Below are positions 15,154 through 23,183 of a stretch of 24,392 nt of DNA, piece by piece (positions within the stretch are counted from its first letter, which is position 1; the number at the start of each line of letters is the position of its first letter). A program made the translations under genes and the position numbers. The stretch covers positions 1 to 24,392 of the forward strand of contig CAZKCT010000025.1 of the NCBI GenBank assembly GCA_964551545.1. Direction: 5' to 3'. This DNA is from Thiopontia sp964551545 (GTDB lineage: Bacteria; Pseudomonadota; Gammaproteobacteria; GCF-002020875). The notes under the pieces are model-generated. The model ran no database searches. It worked only from the letters and a program-made list of their open reading frames with translations, and was not told the origin of the DNA.

Positions 15154-18100
15154 TCACGCATCACTCTTGATCAACGCCTCTTCATCTGACTTCTCGGGAG
15201 GCCGGTAACCCTCCGGATAGAGCGCATCCCCTGCACTGAGACAACCCAGCGGGATCACAATCAACGTCAATAACGTAGAGACCACCACACCAAATAACAG
15301 CGCCACCGCCATCCCCTGGAAGATGGGGTCGGTGAGGATCACACTCGACCCCCCCACCAATGCCAATGCCGTAATGATGATCGGGCGCATCCGAGTCTTG
15401 CCGGAGTCGATGACCGCCGCAACAGGACTCTTGCCAGAGAGCAGCTCTAGCTGTGCAAAATCGACCAATAGAATCGAGTTCCGCACAATGATGCCTGCCA
15501 GTGCGATAAAGCCGATCATCGAGGTTGCAGTAAATTCGGCCCCCATAATCCAGTGGCCTGGCACAATCCCCACCATCGTCAATGGAATCGGCGCCATGAT
15601 TACCAGCGGAATAACGAAGTTGCCGAACTGCCACACCACCAGGATGTAGATCAAAACCAGTGCAACCCCGAAGGCGATGCCCATGTCGCGGAAGGTGACA
15701 TAAGTGACATGCCACTCGCCATCCCATTTGAAGCCGGTCTTGAAGGTCTCTGCAGGGGCAGCGATCCATCCACCCTCCACCGACTCGCCCTGAGGCCCAC
15801 GGAAGTTGGTTTCCGCCATGATCCGCTCCAGATCAAACATCGCATAGAGCGGCGCAGGCAGATCATTGACCGCATCCCCCACCACATACTCCACGGCACG
15901 CAGATCCTTGTGGTAGATCACAGGGTCCTCCATGAAGGTCTCGAAGTGACCAAGCTCACCCAATGAGATCGTCTCACGCCCATCCATGGTCGGGATGGGC
16001 AGATCGGAGAGACTGGTGATCTGCGAGCGAACCGCCAGCGGCACCTCCAGTGTAATCAATGTCGGTTCACGGGTCTTGCCCTGCTTCACATCCCCCAGTG
16101 GTACGCTACCCATCGCCATCGCCAGATTTCGATTGATGGTCTCTACCGAAATTCCACGACGATTCGCTTTCTCGGTATCCACGACAAAATGAAGTACCTG
16201 ATGAGGATCATTCATGTAGTTATCGACATCCTCCATAATGGAGGAGCTCTTGAAGATCTCGGTCAGCGCGCCGGCGACCTGACGACGGGTCTTGGCATCC
16301 GGCCCATAGACCTCTGCCACCACCGACTGCAGCACGGGTGGGCCTGGCGGCACCTCAGCGACCGTCACTCTCGCCCCACTCTTCTCGGCAATCGGCTTCA
16401 GCAGCTCACGCACCATCAGTGCAATCTCATGGCTACTGCGCTCACGATCCTGCTTATGCGCCAGCTGCACCGAGATGGTCGCCATCCAGGGATACTCCTG
16501 CAGATAGTAGTGACGCACCAACCCATTGAAATTGAATGGTGCCGCCACGCCAGAGTAGGTCTGTAGCGCCACCGACTCAGGCACCGCTTTCTCGATGGTG
16601 GTTGCCATCTTGCGCGCCACGTTGGCCGTGACAGGCAGTGCCGTCCCAGTCGGCATGCGAATCATCACATCAAATTCGGACTTGTTGTCGTAAGGAAGCA
16701 TCTTGGTCTTCACACTCTGGGTGTAGAAGAGCGAGACCGCCGCAAAGAAGCTACCGATGATTGCAAACAGTACCACCCACCCCAACAGACGATTCTCCAC
16801 CATGGGGCGGATGATCGACTCGTAGAGGTGCCCGACACGCTCCTGAGACTTATGCTCCTTCTCCTCAGCAATCTTCAGTGCTTTCATGGAAGGACGGAAT
16901 TTCATCGTCAGCCAAGGGGTGAAGATGAAGGCCGCAAATAGCGAGAAGGCCATTGCAGCAGAACCCAAGACCGGAATCGGTGCCATATAGGGGCCCATCA
17001 TTCCAGTGACAAAACCCATTGGCAGTAGCGCTGCAATCACTGTCAGGGTTGCCAGGATGGTGGGGTTGCCCACCTCTCGCGTTGCATCAATCGCCGTATC
17101 CTCGTTGGTCTCATTCTGCATCAACCAACGACGGTAGATATTCTCAACCACGACAATCGCGTCATCCACCAGAATACCGATGGAGAAGATCAGTGCAAAG
17201 AGGCTGACTCGATTGATGCTGTAATCGAGCATGTAGGCGGCGAAGACCGTCAGCAAAATCACGACCGGGATCACGATGGTGACCACCAGTGCCGGGCGCC
17301 AACCCAAGCTCATGTAGATCAAGACTGTCACCGCCAGTGTCGCGATCACCAACTTGAAGAGCAGCTCATCCACCTTATCCTTGGCCGTTGCCCCATAGTT
17401 CCGGGTCACATCAACATGGATATTGTGTGGAATCAGTGTCCCCTTCAGCTCATCCACTTTAGCCAAGATGGCATTCGCAACCGGAACCGCGTTACTCCCC
17501 TCCTTCTTGGCCACCGCGATGGTCACTGCTGGCAGACCATTGGCTTTCGCCTCCCCCGTATAGTGATCGCCAGTATAGAACTCCACCATCCCCTTGGGCT
17601 CTTCCGGCCCCTGATAGACACTGGCGATATCCCGCACATAGACCGGCATGTCATTGTGGACACCAATCACCAGGTTAGCGATCTGCTTGGCGGTATGGAG
17701 GAAGGATCCAGTATAGATCTTGAAGCTGAGATTACCCGCCTCAGAGTGCCCCGCCACCTGCTCCCCATTCGCCGTACGAATGGTGTTGGCAACCTGATCC
17801 AGGCTGATGCCAAATCCGGAGAGCCGCTCCGGCATCACCTCGATACGCACCTGAGTACGACGCCCCCCGACAATGAAGGCCTCACCGGTATCGGGAATGG
17901 TCTCCAAAATATGGAGCACATCGGTAGAGAGGGCGCGCATGGCACTGTCATCGACCTCATCGGACCAGAGCGTCAAATTGACAATGGGCACATCATCAAT
18001 GCCCTTCGCTTTAACCAGCGGCTGCTGTACACCGGGCGGAATCCGATCCTGGTTAGCCGAGAGCTTGTTGTAAACCTTCACCAGCGAAGGGATCACCTGC

Positions 18101-18420
18101 TCCCCCACCTCGAACTGAACGGTCACAACCCCCATCCCTCGCTGGGTGGCAGAGTAGACGTGCTTGACGCCCGGAATTTCACTCATGATCAGCTCGAGCG
18201 TCTCTACGGCTAGACCGGAAAGCTGCTCTGCATGAACCCCTGGGGCCTGCACAAAAAGGTCCACCATCGGCACAGAGATCTGTGGATCCTCCTGACGCGG
18301 CGTCATCATCAGTCCAAGGAATCCCATGGCCAACATTGCAAAGAGGAGAAGTGGGGAGAGCGGCGAATGGATGAACGCCTTCGCCATCCCACCCGCAAGA
18401 CCGAGAGACTGTTTACTCAT
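15154..18420 (-). CDS. RND-family efflux transporter permease (AcrB-like)
   Basis: RND permeases are trimeric, proton-driven inner-membrane pumps that move hydrophobic or amphiphilic substrates through the periplasm. The 1088-residue protein has the full layout: first helix near residues 22-40 (PLSPLLLFAMLAMGFLGLMM), a large periplasmic loop, TM2-6, a cytosolic stretch, TM7, a second periplasmic loop and TM8-12. The proton-relay pair Asp419-Asp420 sits in GILVDDAIVVVEN, matching AcrB Asp407-Asp408. At the AcrB Lys940 position there is Arg980 (IIVRNSILLVDF), a conservative change. The ribosome site is weak; the start is 61 bases after the membrane-fusion gene. No TolC-like gene adjoins, so an outer-membrane partner lies elsewhere or is not used. 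Substrate unknown. Confidence 0.93.
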   Translation of the reverse strand: MSKQSLGLAGGMAKAFIHSPLSPLLLFAMLAMGFLGLMMTPRQEDPQISVPMVDLFVQAPGVHAEQLSGLAVETLELIMSEIPGVKHVYSATQRGMGVVTVQFEVGEQVIPSLVKVYNKLSANQDRIPPGVQQPLVKAKGIDDVPIVNLTLWSDEVDDSAMRALSTDVLHILETIPDTGEAFIVGGRRTQVRIEVMPERLSGFGISLDQVANTIRTANGEQVAGHSEAGNLSFKIYTGSFLHTAKQIANLVIGVHNDMPVYVRDIASVYQGPEEPKGMVEFYTGDHYTGEAKANGLPAVTIAVAKKEGSNAVPVANAILAKVDELKGTLIPHNIHVDVTRNYGATAKDKVDELLFKLVIATLAVTVLIYMSLGWRPALVVTIVIPVVILLTVFAAYMLDYSINRVSLFALIFSIGILVDDAIVVVENIYRRWLMQNETNEDTAIDATREVGNPTILATLTVIAALLPMGFVTGMMGPYMAPIPVLGSAAMAFSLFAAFIFTPWLTMKFRPSMKALKIAEEKEHKSQERVGHLYESIIRPMVENRLLGWVVLFAIIGSFFAAVSLFYTQSVKTKMLPYDNKSEFDVMIRMPTGTALPVTANVARKMATTIEKAVPESVALQTYSGVAAPFNFNGLVRHYYLQEYPWMATISVQLAHKQDRERSSHEIALMVRELLKPIAEKSGARVTVAEVPPGPPVLQSVVAEVYGPDAKTRRQVAGALTEIFKSSSIMEDVDNYMNDPHQVLHFVVDTEKANRRGISVETINRNLAMAMGSVPLGDVKQGKTREPTLITLEVPLAVRSQITSLSDLPIPTMDGRETISLGELGHFETFMEDPVIYHKDLRAVEYVVGDAVNDLPAPLYAMFDLERIMAETNFRGPQGESVEGGWIAAPAETFKTGFKWDGEWHVTYVTFRDMGIAFGVALVLIYILVVWQFGNFVIPLVIMAPIPLTMVGIVPGHWIMGAEFTATSMIGFIALAGIIVRNSILLVDFAQLELLSGKSPVAAVIDSGKTRMRPIIITALALVGGSSVILTDPIFQGMAVALLFGVVVSTLLTLIVIPLGCLSAGDALYPEGYRPPEKSDEEALIKSDA

Positions 18421-18481
18421 CTGATATCAATCTTTCTGTTTGTTCTGGATCGACCCATGGCGTTTCAACACCACGGGGCCA

Positions 18482-19666
18482 TTAAAAGCGGTGATTGCCT
18501 TCACCCGAGCTCCAACCCGTCGCGGATGGAGAGACCAGCAGTTGCTCACCGACAACCAGTCCGGAGAGGATGGTGACATGCTTGTTGTCGACCAGCTCAC
18601 CAACGCGGACCACGCGTAGCTCTGGCTCACCCTGCTCATCCAGCACAAAGACTGCCGGCAGTGTCCCACGCCACAACAGGGAGGAGGTAGGGACGACTGG
18701 ATAACTGGAGACCGGTGCCTGCATATCGGGAATCATCACCTCGGAATACATACCAGGAGAACCCGGTGCCCCCTTCGGCAGATCGAACTTCACCTTGACG
18801 CTGTGGCGCTTCATATCTGCACTGGGGAAGATCTGTGCAACACGCACTTCCAGACGCACGCCACCCACATCCAGCTTGGCAGGAAGCATCATTCCCTCTT
18901 CAAGCCCTGAGACCAGACGCGCTGGCACTTCGGCCAGAAGCTGCAGGCGATTGACGTCGGCAAACTGCACCAGTGGCTGTCCCGGCTGCACGGTGTCACC
19001 AATCTCCACCATCTTTCTCATGATGATGCCGGAGAATGGCGCAATCGACTTGGCGTTACGAATCTGTGCATCCAGCTGCTTGAGCTGAGCATCAGCCTGG
19101 AGCACCGCTGCCTGAGCGGACTCCACCTGTGTCTGCTGTGAGTAGATGTCGGAGTAACGCTCGAAGTCAGGATCTCCATCCCCGAAACCGGAGGAACGCA
19201 TGGGGTCGGTGAACATTCTCATCATGCTCGGCAGACCGCCCATCATCGCATCGCCCTGATAGTTAGGAGAGACGATCACCTTGTTGTACTGAACATCGGC
19301 ATTACGCAGGGTGGCCTCGGCAATCCGCATCTGTGCCTCGACCTCCTGGCGCTTTGCCAGCAAGGTATCGTCATCAATCCTGACCAGCACATCACCCTCA
19401 TCAAAGGCATCGCCCTCTTTTCCGGCAATCTGCTCAATGCCGCCCGGTAGCTCCGCATTCAGAGTCACAACCTTATAGGGCACAATGGTGCCACCCAAGG
19501 TTACACTGATGCCGGTGCGCGCAGATCCAACGGTAATGATCTTACCCAGCCCCTCTCCAGCAGATGGGGCATTTGCGGACAAATCCGCAACCTCATCCTC
19601 TGCAAAAACATAAAAGCCGACAGCCAATGCCGCTGCCATGGAAATGAGATTCTTCGATAACATCAT
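18482..19666 (-). CDS. RND efflux periplasmic adaptor (membrane fusion protein, HlyD/AcrA-like)
   Basis: Adaptors of this type link an RND permease to an outer-membrane channel from the periplasm. The 394-residue protein starts with a hydrophobic signal (about 8-22). A lipoyl-like half-motif follows (about 63-98, with PGGIEQIAGKEGDAFDEGDV), then an alpha-helical hairpin (about 100-205), the second lipoyl half (SIAPFSGIIMRKMVEIGDTV) and beta-barrel/membrane-proximal domains. The hairpin tip holds a Met/Gly-rich insertion (GDAMMGGLPSMMRMFTDPMR), which is unusual and could contact the outer-membrane partner or metal. Translation starts at a double ATG with only a weak ribosome site. The RND permease gene follows after 61 bases; the SCP2-like gene lies 113 bases upstream on the same strand. 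Confidence 0.92.
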   Translation of the reverse strand: MMLSKNLISMAAALAVGFYVFAEDEVADLSANAPSAGEGLGKIITVGSARTGISVTLGGTIVPYKVVTLNAELPGGIEQIAGKEGDAFDEGDVLVRIDDDTLLAKRQEVEAQMRIAEATLRNADVQYNKVIVSPNYQGDAMMGGLPSMMRMFTDPMRSSGFGDGDPDFERYSDIYSQQTQVESAQAAVLQADAQLKQLDAQIRNAKSIAPFSGIIMRKMVEIGDTVQPGQPLVQFADVNRLQLLAEVPARLVSGLEEGMMLPAKLDVGGVRLEVRVAQIFPSADMKRHSVKVKFDLPKGAPGSPGMYSEVMIPDMQAPVSSYPVVPTSSLLWRGTLPAVFVLDEQGEPELRVVRVGELVDNKHVTILSGLVVGEQLLVSPSATGWSSGEGNHRF

Positions 19667-19739
19667 ATCTGTTGCTCTTGTCCCGCCTTTCTGCGATTAC
19701 CTAATCCAACTGGAAAGTTCTGAACTCTTTTACCAAGAT

Positions 19740-19764
19740 GCCCCTCTCATCCTTGAGCAGGGGC
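19740..19764 (-). other. Hairpin between the SCP2-like and membrane-fusion genes
   Basis: GCCCCT and AGGGGC pair, extended by CTCA/TGAG with one bulged base and a 4-nt loop. No T-run follows on the minus strand, so it could be a weak or Rho-assisted terminator, or a stability hairpin lowering expression of the genes downstream. Confidence 0.5.
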
Positions 19765-19779
19765 AAGCAAGAGTCTTGA

Positions 19780-20175
19780 TCAGACGCGCCCCATGACAGA
19801 GAAAGTCTTGATAAACGGCGCTGCCATCTTGGGGTTCTTGACCATTGCACCGTAGTCACCGACCGCAAATTTCAGCTTACCAGTGGTATAGGCAGTACCC
19901 AGACCCATCATGCCTGGCGCCTTCTTGATCCACTTCCCCCAGTGATCCTCGGAACAGCGCAGATCCCAATTGACCTCTTCACCATTGTAGCTGCCTGCTG
20001 CAACCGCCTTGCCATCCTCAACCTTGAGGATGCCACGTGGCTGATCTTCCCCCTGAACGCCGTAAGCGATCGTGGAATTGAAGTTGATCTCGCCCAGCGC
20101 GCTGGTCAGATCAGGCTCGTTGTTCCACTCATTCATAAAGGTGCTCATCCACTCCTCTGAAAATAGCTCTGCCAT
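19780..20175 (-). CDS. SCP2-family sterol/lipid-binding domain protein
   Basis: SCP2 domains are small cytoplasmic folds with a hydrophobic tunnel that binds lipids, acyl-CoAs or other apolar ligands; bacterial single-domain members have unknown roles. The 131-residue protein has typical family elements: an acidic amphipathic N-terminus (MAELFSEEWMSTFMNEWN), a beta-rich core (RGILKVEDGKAVAAGSYNGEEV), and the C-terminal GKLKFAVGDYGAMVKNPKMA followed by a helix. There is no signal peptide. AAGGAG precedes the ATG. A weak hairpin with five T (20211-20232) lies just upstream of its ribosome site. The RND adaptor gene follows on the same strand. An orphan NrdR-type control region lies about 220-265 bases upstream of its start. 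Confidence 0.87.
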   Translation of the reverse strand: MAELFSEEWMSTFMNEWNNEPDLTSALGEINFNSTIAYGVQGEDQPRGILKVEDGKAVAAGSYNGEEVNWDLRCSEDHWGKWIKKAPGMMGLGTAYTTGKLKFAVGDYGAMVKNPKMAAPFIKTFSVMGRV

Positions 20176-20393
20176 TTCTCTTTTCTCCTTAATCTCTAAA
20201 AATCTTCCTTAAAAACCCCAATTTTCCGGGGTCAATCGATGATTGAATCCGCTCTCTTCGGCATCCTTGCAGAAGATCAACAACCCCAATCTACGGCGTA
20301 AAACCGTACCAGAGCAACTGCTACAGTCGCTGCGACACTATAGACAAAAAGGTAAAAAATAGGAAGAGTAAAACGGTCAGAAATCGGTAAATA

Positions 20394-20409
20394 TCGCTAT
20401 ATATAGTGT
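20394..20409. promoter_or_regulatory. NrdR box 1 (imperfect)
   Basis: TCGCTATATATAGTGT matches the palindromic NrdR consensus acaCwAtATaTwGtgt at 14 of 16 positions. Its centre is 33 bp, about three helical turns, from box 2, the tandem arrangement expected for NrdR. Confidence 0.7.
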
Positions 20410-20411
20410 GA

Positions 20412-20440
20412 TTGACCGATTAACACACACTATATATAGT
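20412..20440 (+). promoter_or_regulatory. Candidate sigma70 promoter overlapped by NrdR box 2
   Basis: TTGACC (20412-20417), a 17-base spacer and TATAGT (20435-20440), five of six matches in each hexamer. The -10 lies within NrdR box 2, so bound NrdR would block it. It points toward the 3' end of moaE with no gene in its path; I found no equally good promoter on the minus strand. Confidence 0.5.
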
Positions 20441-20442
20441 GT
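20427..20442. promoter_or_regulatory. NrdR box 2 (perfect)
   Basis: ACACTATATATAGTGT is a perfect 16-bp palindrome and a full match to the NrdR consensus. NrdR is the ATP/dATP-sensing repressor of ribonucleotide reductase genes. Confidence 0.82.
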
Positions 20443-20450
20443 TGGGAACC

Positions 20451-20459
20451 TGTGGATAA
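20451..20459 (-). promoter_or_regulatory. Perfect DnaA box
   Basis: TGTGGATAA on the plus strand is TTATCCACA on the minus strand, the strict DnaA-box sequence. It lies 9 bases beyond NrdR box 2. DnaA boxes beside NrdR boxes are known at the E. coli nrdAB promoter. A single box is not an origin. Confidence 0.55.
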
Positions 20460-20531
20460 AATGGTGAAAATGGCCAAATTCATCTGCAAATCATCAACCT
20501 GCAGGGATCTATTATTCAATAAAATTTATGA

Positions 20532-20984
20532 TTACAGATCAGATGCGACGGTGTTATGTTTCACCCAACGCGCACCCTCATCAAGCTGCTCTTTTTTCCA
20601 GAATGGCGCCCGAGATTTCAACTCTTCGATCAGGTAACGGGCCGCCTGAAACGACTCACCGCGATGTGCTGACCAAGCCGCCACCAGCACAATCGGATCA
20701 TTGGGATGCATCAACCCCACTCGATGAATGATCAGCGTATCGAGAATATCCCAACGCTCGGCTGCCTCTTGCGAGATCTTCTCCAGATGATGGTCAGTCA
20801 TGCCCGGATAGTGTTCCAGCAGCATGCCGGTCACCCCATCCCCCTCATTAAACTCACGCATGGTGCCGGAGAAGAGCGTCGCCGCACCATACTTCCCGGC
20901 ATACCGGGAATCCAGCACCTCTTTCTCATAGCGACTAACCTCACTCCAGGGGGAGAAGGGCTGCTCTCGAATCTCAACCTTCAT
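20532..20984 (-). CDS. moaE: Molybdopterin synthase catalytic subunit
   Basis: MoaE dimers, with MoaD, transfer sulfur into cyclic pyranopterin monophosphate to make molybdopterin in the cytoplasm. The 150-residue protein has the family's usual length and motifs: GAATLFSGTMREFNEGD (34-50), LEHYPGMT (56-63), HRVG (87-90), SAHRGESFQAA (105-115) and LKSRAPFWKKE (122-132). Lys123 and Lys130 match the active-site lysines 119 and 126 of E. coli MoaE. It starts 3 bases after the moaD stop, so the two subunits are translationally coupled. Confidence 0.96.
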   Translation of the reverse strand: MKVEIREQPFSPWSEVSRYEKEVLDSRYAGKYGAATLFSGTMREFNEGDGVTGMLLEHYPGMTDHHLEKISQEAAERWDILDTLIIHRVGLMHPNDPIVLVAAWSAHRGESFQAARYLIEELKSRAPFWKKEQLDEGARWVKHNTVASDL

Positions 20985-20987
20985 CGA

Positions 20988-21218
20988 TCAGCCCCCGGTC
21001 ACCGGCGGGAAGAAGGCGACCTCGTCCCCATCCTCGACGGCTGTATCTGCATCGGAGTAGTCCATATTCTTCGCCATCAGCAGATTGGCCGGACGCGCTT
21101 TGCCATCTGCCACCTTTTCCCACACCTCACCAATGCTCTTCACCGTAGCGGCATCCACCTCATCTCCCTCTCGCCCCATCTCCTCTCGCAAACTGGCAAA
21201 AAAACGGACCTGAATCAT
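20988..21218 (-). CDS. moaD: Molybdopterin synthase sulfur carrier subunit
   Basis: MoaD is a ubiquitin-fold sulfur carrier whose C-terminal glycine is adenylated and thiocarboxylated by MoeB and a sulfurtransferase, then donates sulfur within MoaE. The 76-residue protein has the typical N-terminal strand (MIQVRFFASLRE) and ends in the required Gly-Gly (FFPPVTGG). moaE follows within 3 bases on the same strand. moaC is divergent, 76 bases away, so a shared control region is likely; no Moco riboswitch was recognised there. Confidence 0.95.
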   Translation of the reverse strand: MIQVRFFASLREEMGREGDEVDAATVKSIGEVWEKVADGKARPANLLMAKNMDYSDADTAVEDGDEVAFFPPVTGG

Positions 21219-21294
21219 TTTCCTTCTCTCGCTCCAAGAACAACAAAGGTGGTAGTCTCCTCTTTTCCATCACGATTCACAAGGATTCAGATCA

Positions 21295-21777
21295 ATGGAT
21301 GAACTCACCCACTTCAACGCCTCTGGTGAGGCCCACATGGTGGATGTTGGCGCCAAGGATGTCACACTGCGGGTTGCAGTCACCGAGGGGCAGATCACCA
21401 TGCTTCCCACCACACTGGAAAAAATCATGCAGGGCGACCATAAGAAAGGGGACGTATTGGGGATTGCACGGGTCGCTGGCATCATGGCCGCCAAGAAGAC
21501 TGCAGATCTGATTCCCCTCTGCCACCCACTCGCCCTCACCCATGTGGAGATTGAACTGACCCCTCAACCAGAGAATAGCTGCATCTACTGCCAGACCACG
21601 GTAGAGACCCGTGGACAGACCGGGGTCGAGATGGAGGCGCTGACTGCCACTCAGGTGGCACTACTGACCATCTATGACATGTGCAAGGCAGTGGACCGGG
21701 GAATGGAGATGGGAGGTGTACGACTAATCGAGAAGAAGGGCGGAAAATCGGGCCACTGGACCCGAGAAGACGACTAA
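21295..21777 (+). CDS. moaC: Cyclic pyranopterin monophosphate synthase
   Basis: MoaC converts the MoaA product (3',8-cyclo-7,8-dihydro-GTP) to cyclic pyranopterin monophosphate, the substrate of MoaE/MoaD. The 160-residue protein aligns with E. coli MoaC without gaps at the active site: Lys51, His77 (PLCHPL), Glu112 and Glu114 (GVEMEAL), Asp128 and Lys131 (YDMCKAVD). AAGGA lies upstream of the ATG. It is divergent from moaD-moaE. moaA and moaB are not in the window. The next gene, an MFS transporter, is 97 bases downstream and probably separate. Confidence 0.97.
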   Translation: MDELTHFNASGEAHMVDVGAKDVTLRVAVTEGQITMLPTTLEKIMQGDHKKGDVLGIARVAGIMAAKKTADLIPLCHPLALTHVEIELTPQPENSCIYCQTTVETRGQTGVEMEALTATQVALLTIYDMCKAVDRGMEMGGVRLIEKKGGKSGHWTREDD

Positions 21778-21874
21778 TAACAGAGAGCCTCCTTATCACC
21801 ACTATTGAAAGTTTTACCTTTTACTCCACATAATCTGCTGCACCATGTGATGTCGACATAGACGGCACTATCCC

Positions 21875-23077
21875 ATGGAACAACACCTCCCATTTCAACG
21901 CATCAAGGTGCTCACTGCCGGCATCCTCAGTCTAATCCTGATGCTTGGGATCGCCCGCTTTGCCTACACCCCGCTGCTCCCGGTGATGCAACAGCAGGCA
22001 GGACTCGGCGTTACTGAAGGGGGATGGCTCGCCTCAATCAATTATATCGGTTACCTCTGCGGCGCCATCATCGCCTCTCTGATCAGCGACCTTCAATTTA
22101 AGGACCGACTCTATCGGATCGGGTTGATTGTTGCCGTTGCCACAACGGTGATAATGGGATTGACCGATAACCTCTGGCTCTGGTCACTCTCCCGCTTTTT
22201 TGCCGGCCTGAGTAGCGCTGCTGGTCTACTAATTGGCTCTGGCCTGATCATGCACTGGCTCCTGCGCAACAACCATCGCAGCGAGCTGGGCATCCACTTC
22301 AGTGGCATTGGGCTGGGGATCGCTTTTAGCGCATTGGCTGTTGAGCTGATGAGTGAGATTACTTGGGATCAACAGTGGCAGCTGCTGAGTATAGCTGGCG
22401 CAGTGCTGCTTATCCCTGCTTGGCGCTGGCTCCCCACTCCAGGTGAGAGCAGTGCAACCAACAGTGGCGAGAGGCTAGTCGACAATCCGCCAAGCCGCAC
22501 TTTTCTACTGGTTTTCATGGCCGCCTATTTCTGCGCAGGGGTAGGGTATGTAGTGAGCGCCACCTTCATCGTCGACATTATCGAGCAGATTCCGGGGCTC
22601 TCTGACAATGGTAACTGGACGTTTCTGCTGCTCGGACTGGGCGCCGCACCCGCCTGTATTGTCTGGGATCTGATTGCTCGCCGTACCGGTGACCTCAATG
22701 CACTGATCCTCGCCTTCATTCTGCAGATTGTCAGCATCCTGATGCCACTGACCATCACCAGCCTGACGGGCGCTATTCTCAGCGCGTTGCTGTTTGGCAG
22801 CACCTTTGTCGGGATCGTCAGCCTGGTGTTGACCATGGCGGGCCGTTACTACCCCACCCGTCCCGCCAAGATGATGGGGAAAATGACCATCAGCTATGGC
22901 ACTGCACAGATTGCAGCACCCGCAATCACCGGATTATTGGCCCAGCAGAGTGGCAGTTATAGTGATGGGCTCTATCTGGCGGCGGGGATGATGGTGCTGG
23001 GGACGCTATTGATGCTACAACTAAAAAGATTGGAAACAGCTATCTCACGCAAAGACGCAAAGCCGCCAAGGATTTAA
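21875..23077 (+). CDS. YbfB/YjiJ-family MFS transporter
   Basis: A 400-residue inner-membrane major facilitator with about 12 hydrophobic segments. The N-terminus has the family pattern GIARFAYTPLLPVMQQQAGL (from about residue 25), then GWLASINYIGYLCGA, as in the uncharacterised YbfB/YjiJ group; the substrate is unknown. The second half begins after a hydrophilic loop (about 190-210, ESSATNSGERLVDNPPSR). The ATG at 21875 has only a weak ribosome site. The last 11 residues (about 390-400, SRKDAKPPRI) are encoded by the left arm of a CGCAAAG-type inverted repeat, so the original C-terminus was probably altered when the repeat was acquired. Confidence 0.85.
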   Translation: MEQHLPFQRIKVLTAGILSLILMLGIARFAYTPLLPVMQQQAGLGVTEGGWLASINYIGYLCGAIIASLISDLQFKDRLYRIGLIVAVATTVIMGLTDNLWLWSLSRFFAGLSSAAGLLIGSGLIMHWLLRNNHRSELGIHFSGIGLGIAFSALAVELMSEITWDQQWQLLSIAGAVLLIPAWRWLPTPGESSATNSGERLVDNPPSRTFLLVFMAAYFCAGVGYVVSATFIVDIIEQIPGLSDNGNWTFLLLGLGAAPACIVWDLIARRTGDLNALILAFILQIVSILMPLTITSLTGAILSALLFGSTFVGIVSLVLTMAGRYYPTRPAKMMGKMTISYGTAQIAAPAITGLLAQQSGSYSDGLYLAAGMMVLGTLLMLQLKRLETAISRKDAKPPRI

Positions 23078-23176
23078 ATCATCATGCCCCATACATTGCA
23101 CCTAAACAGTCAACACACATTTCTCATGACCACTTTTTAACACGCTTTTCTTTGCGTCTTTGCGCCTTTGCGTGAA
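23044..23176. repeat. CGCAAAG-type inverted repeat pair
   Basis: Left arm 23044-23072 and right arm 23148-23176 are inverted copies of about 29 bases with 5 mismatches, each built from CGCAAAG-like heptads (CACGCAAAGACGCAAAG), around a 75-base spacer. The left arm overlaps the end of the MFS gene; the right arm lies just beyond the thiC stop. Such arms are found scattered in many proteobacterial genomes and look like a small REP/MITE-like element. No transposase is present. Confidence 0.8.
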
Positions 23177-23183
23177 ACTGCTT

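Larger units (their letters stand above)
20176..20531. other. 356-bp intergenic region without genes, with nrd-type regulatory sites
   Basis: No credible coding sequence: a 61-codon plus-strand frame from a GTG at 20452 lacks a ribosome site and runs antisense into moaE. The region holds two NrdR boxes, a plus-strand sigma70-like promoter, a perfect DnaA box, a half NrdR-like ACACTATA near 20335-20342, and a weak minus-strand terminator-like hairpin (ACCCC/GGGGT then five T, 20211-20232). Confidence 0.6.

Noticed and set aside
17416..18213. Plus-strand open frame of 265 codons
   Set aside because: Antisense shadow of the RND permease, whose motifs are clear.
20451..20459. DnaA box as evidence of a replication origin
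   Set aside because: A single box, with no cluster, no dnaA/dnaN/gidA neighbours and no A/T-rich unwinding region.
20452..20637. 61-codon plus-strand frame downstream of the NrdR-controlled promoter
   Set aside because: GTG start without ribosome site, antisense to moaE for half its length, and no recognisable motif. Kept only as a possibility in the orphan-promoter finding.
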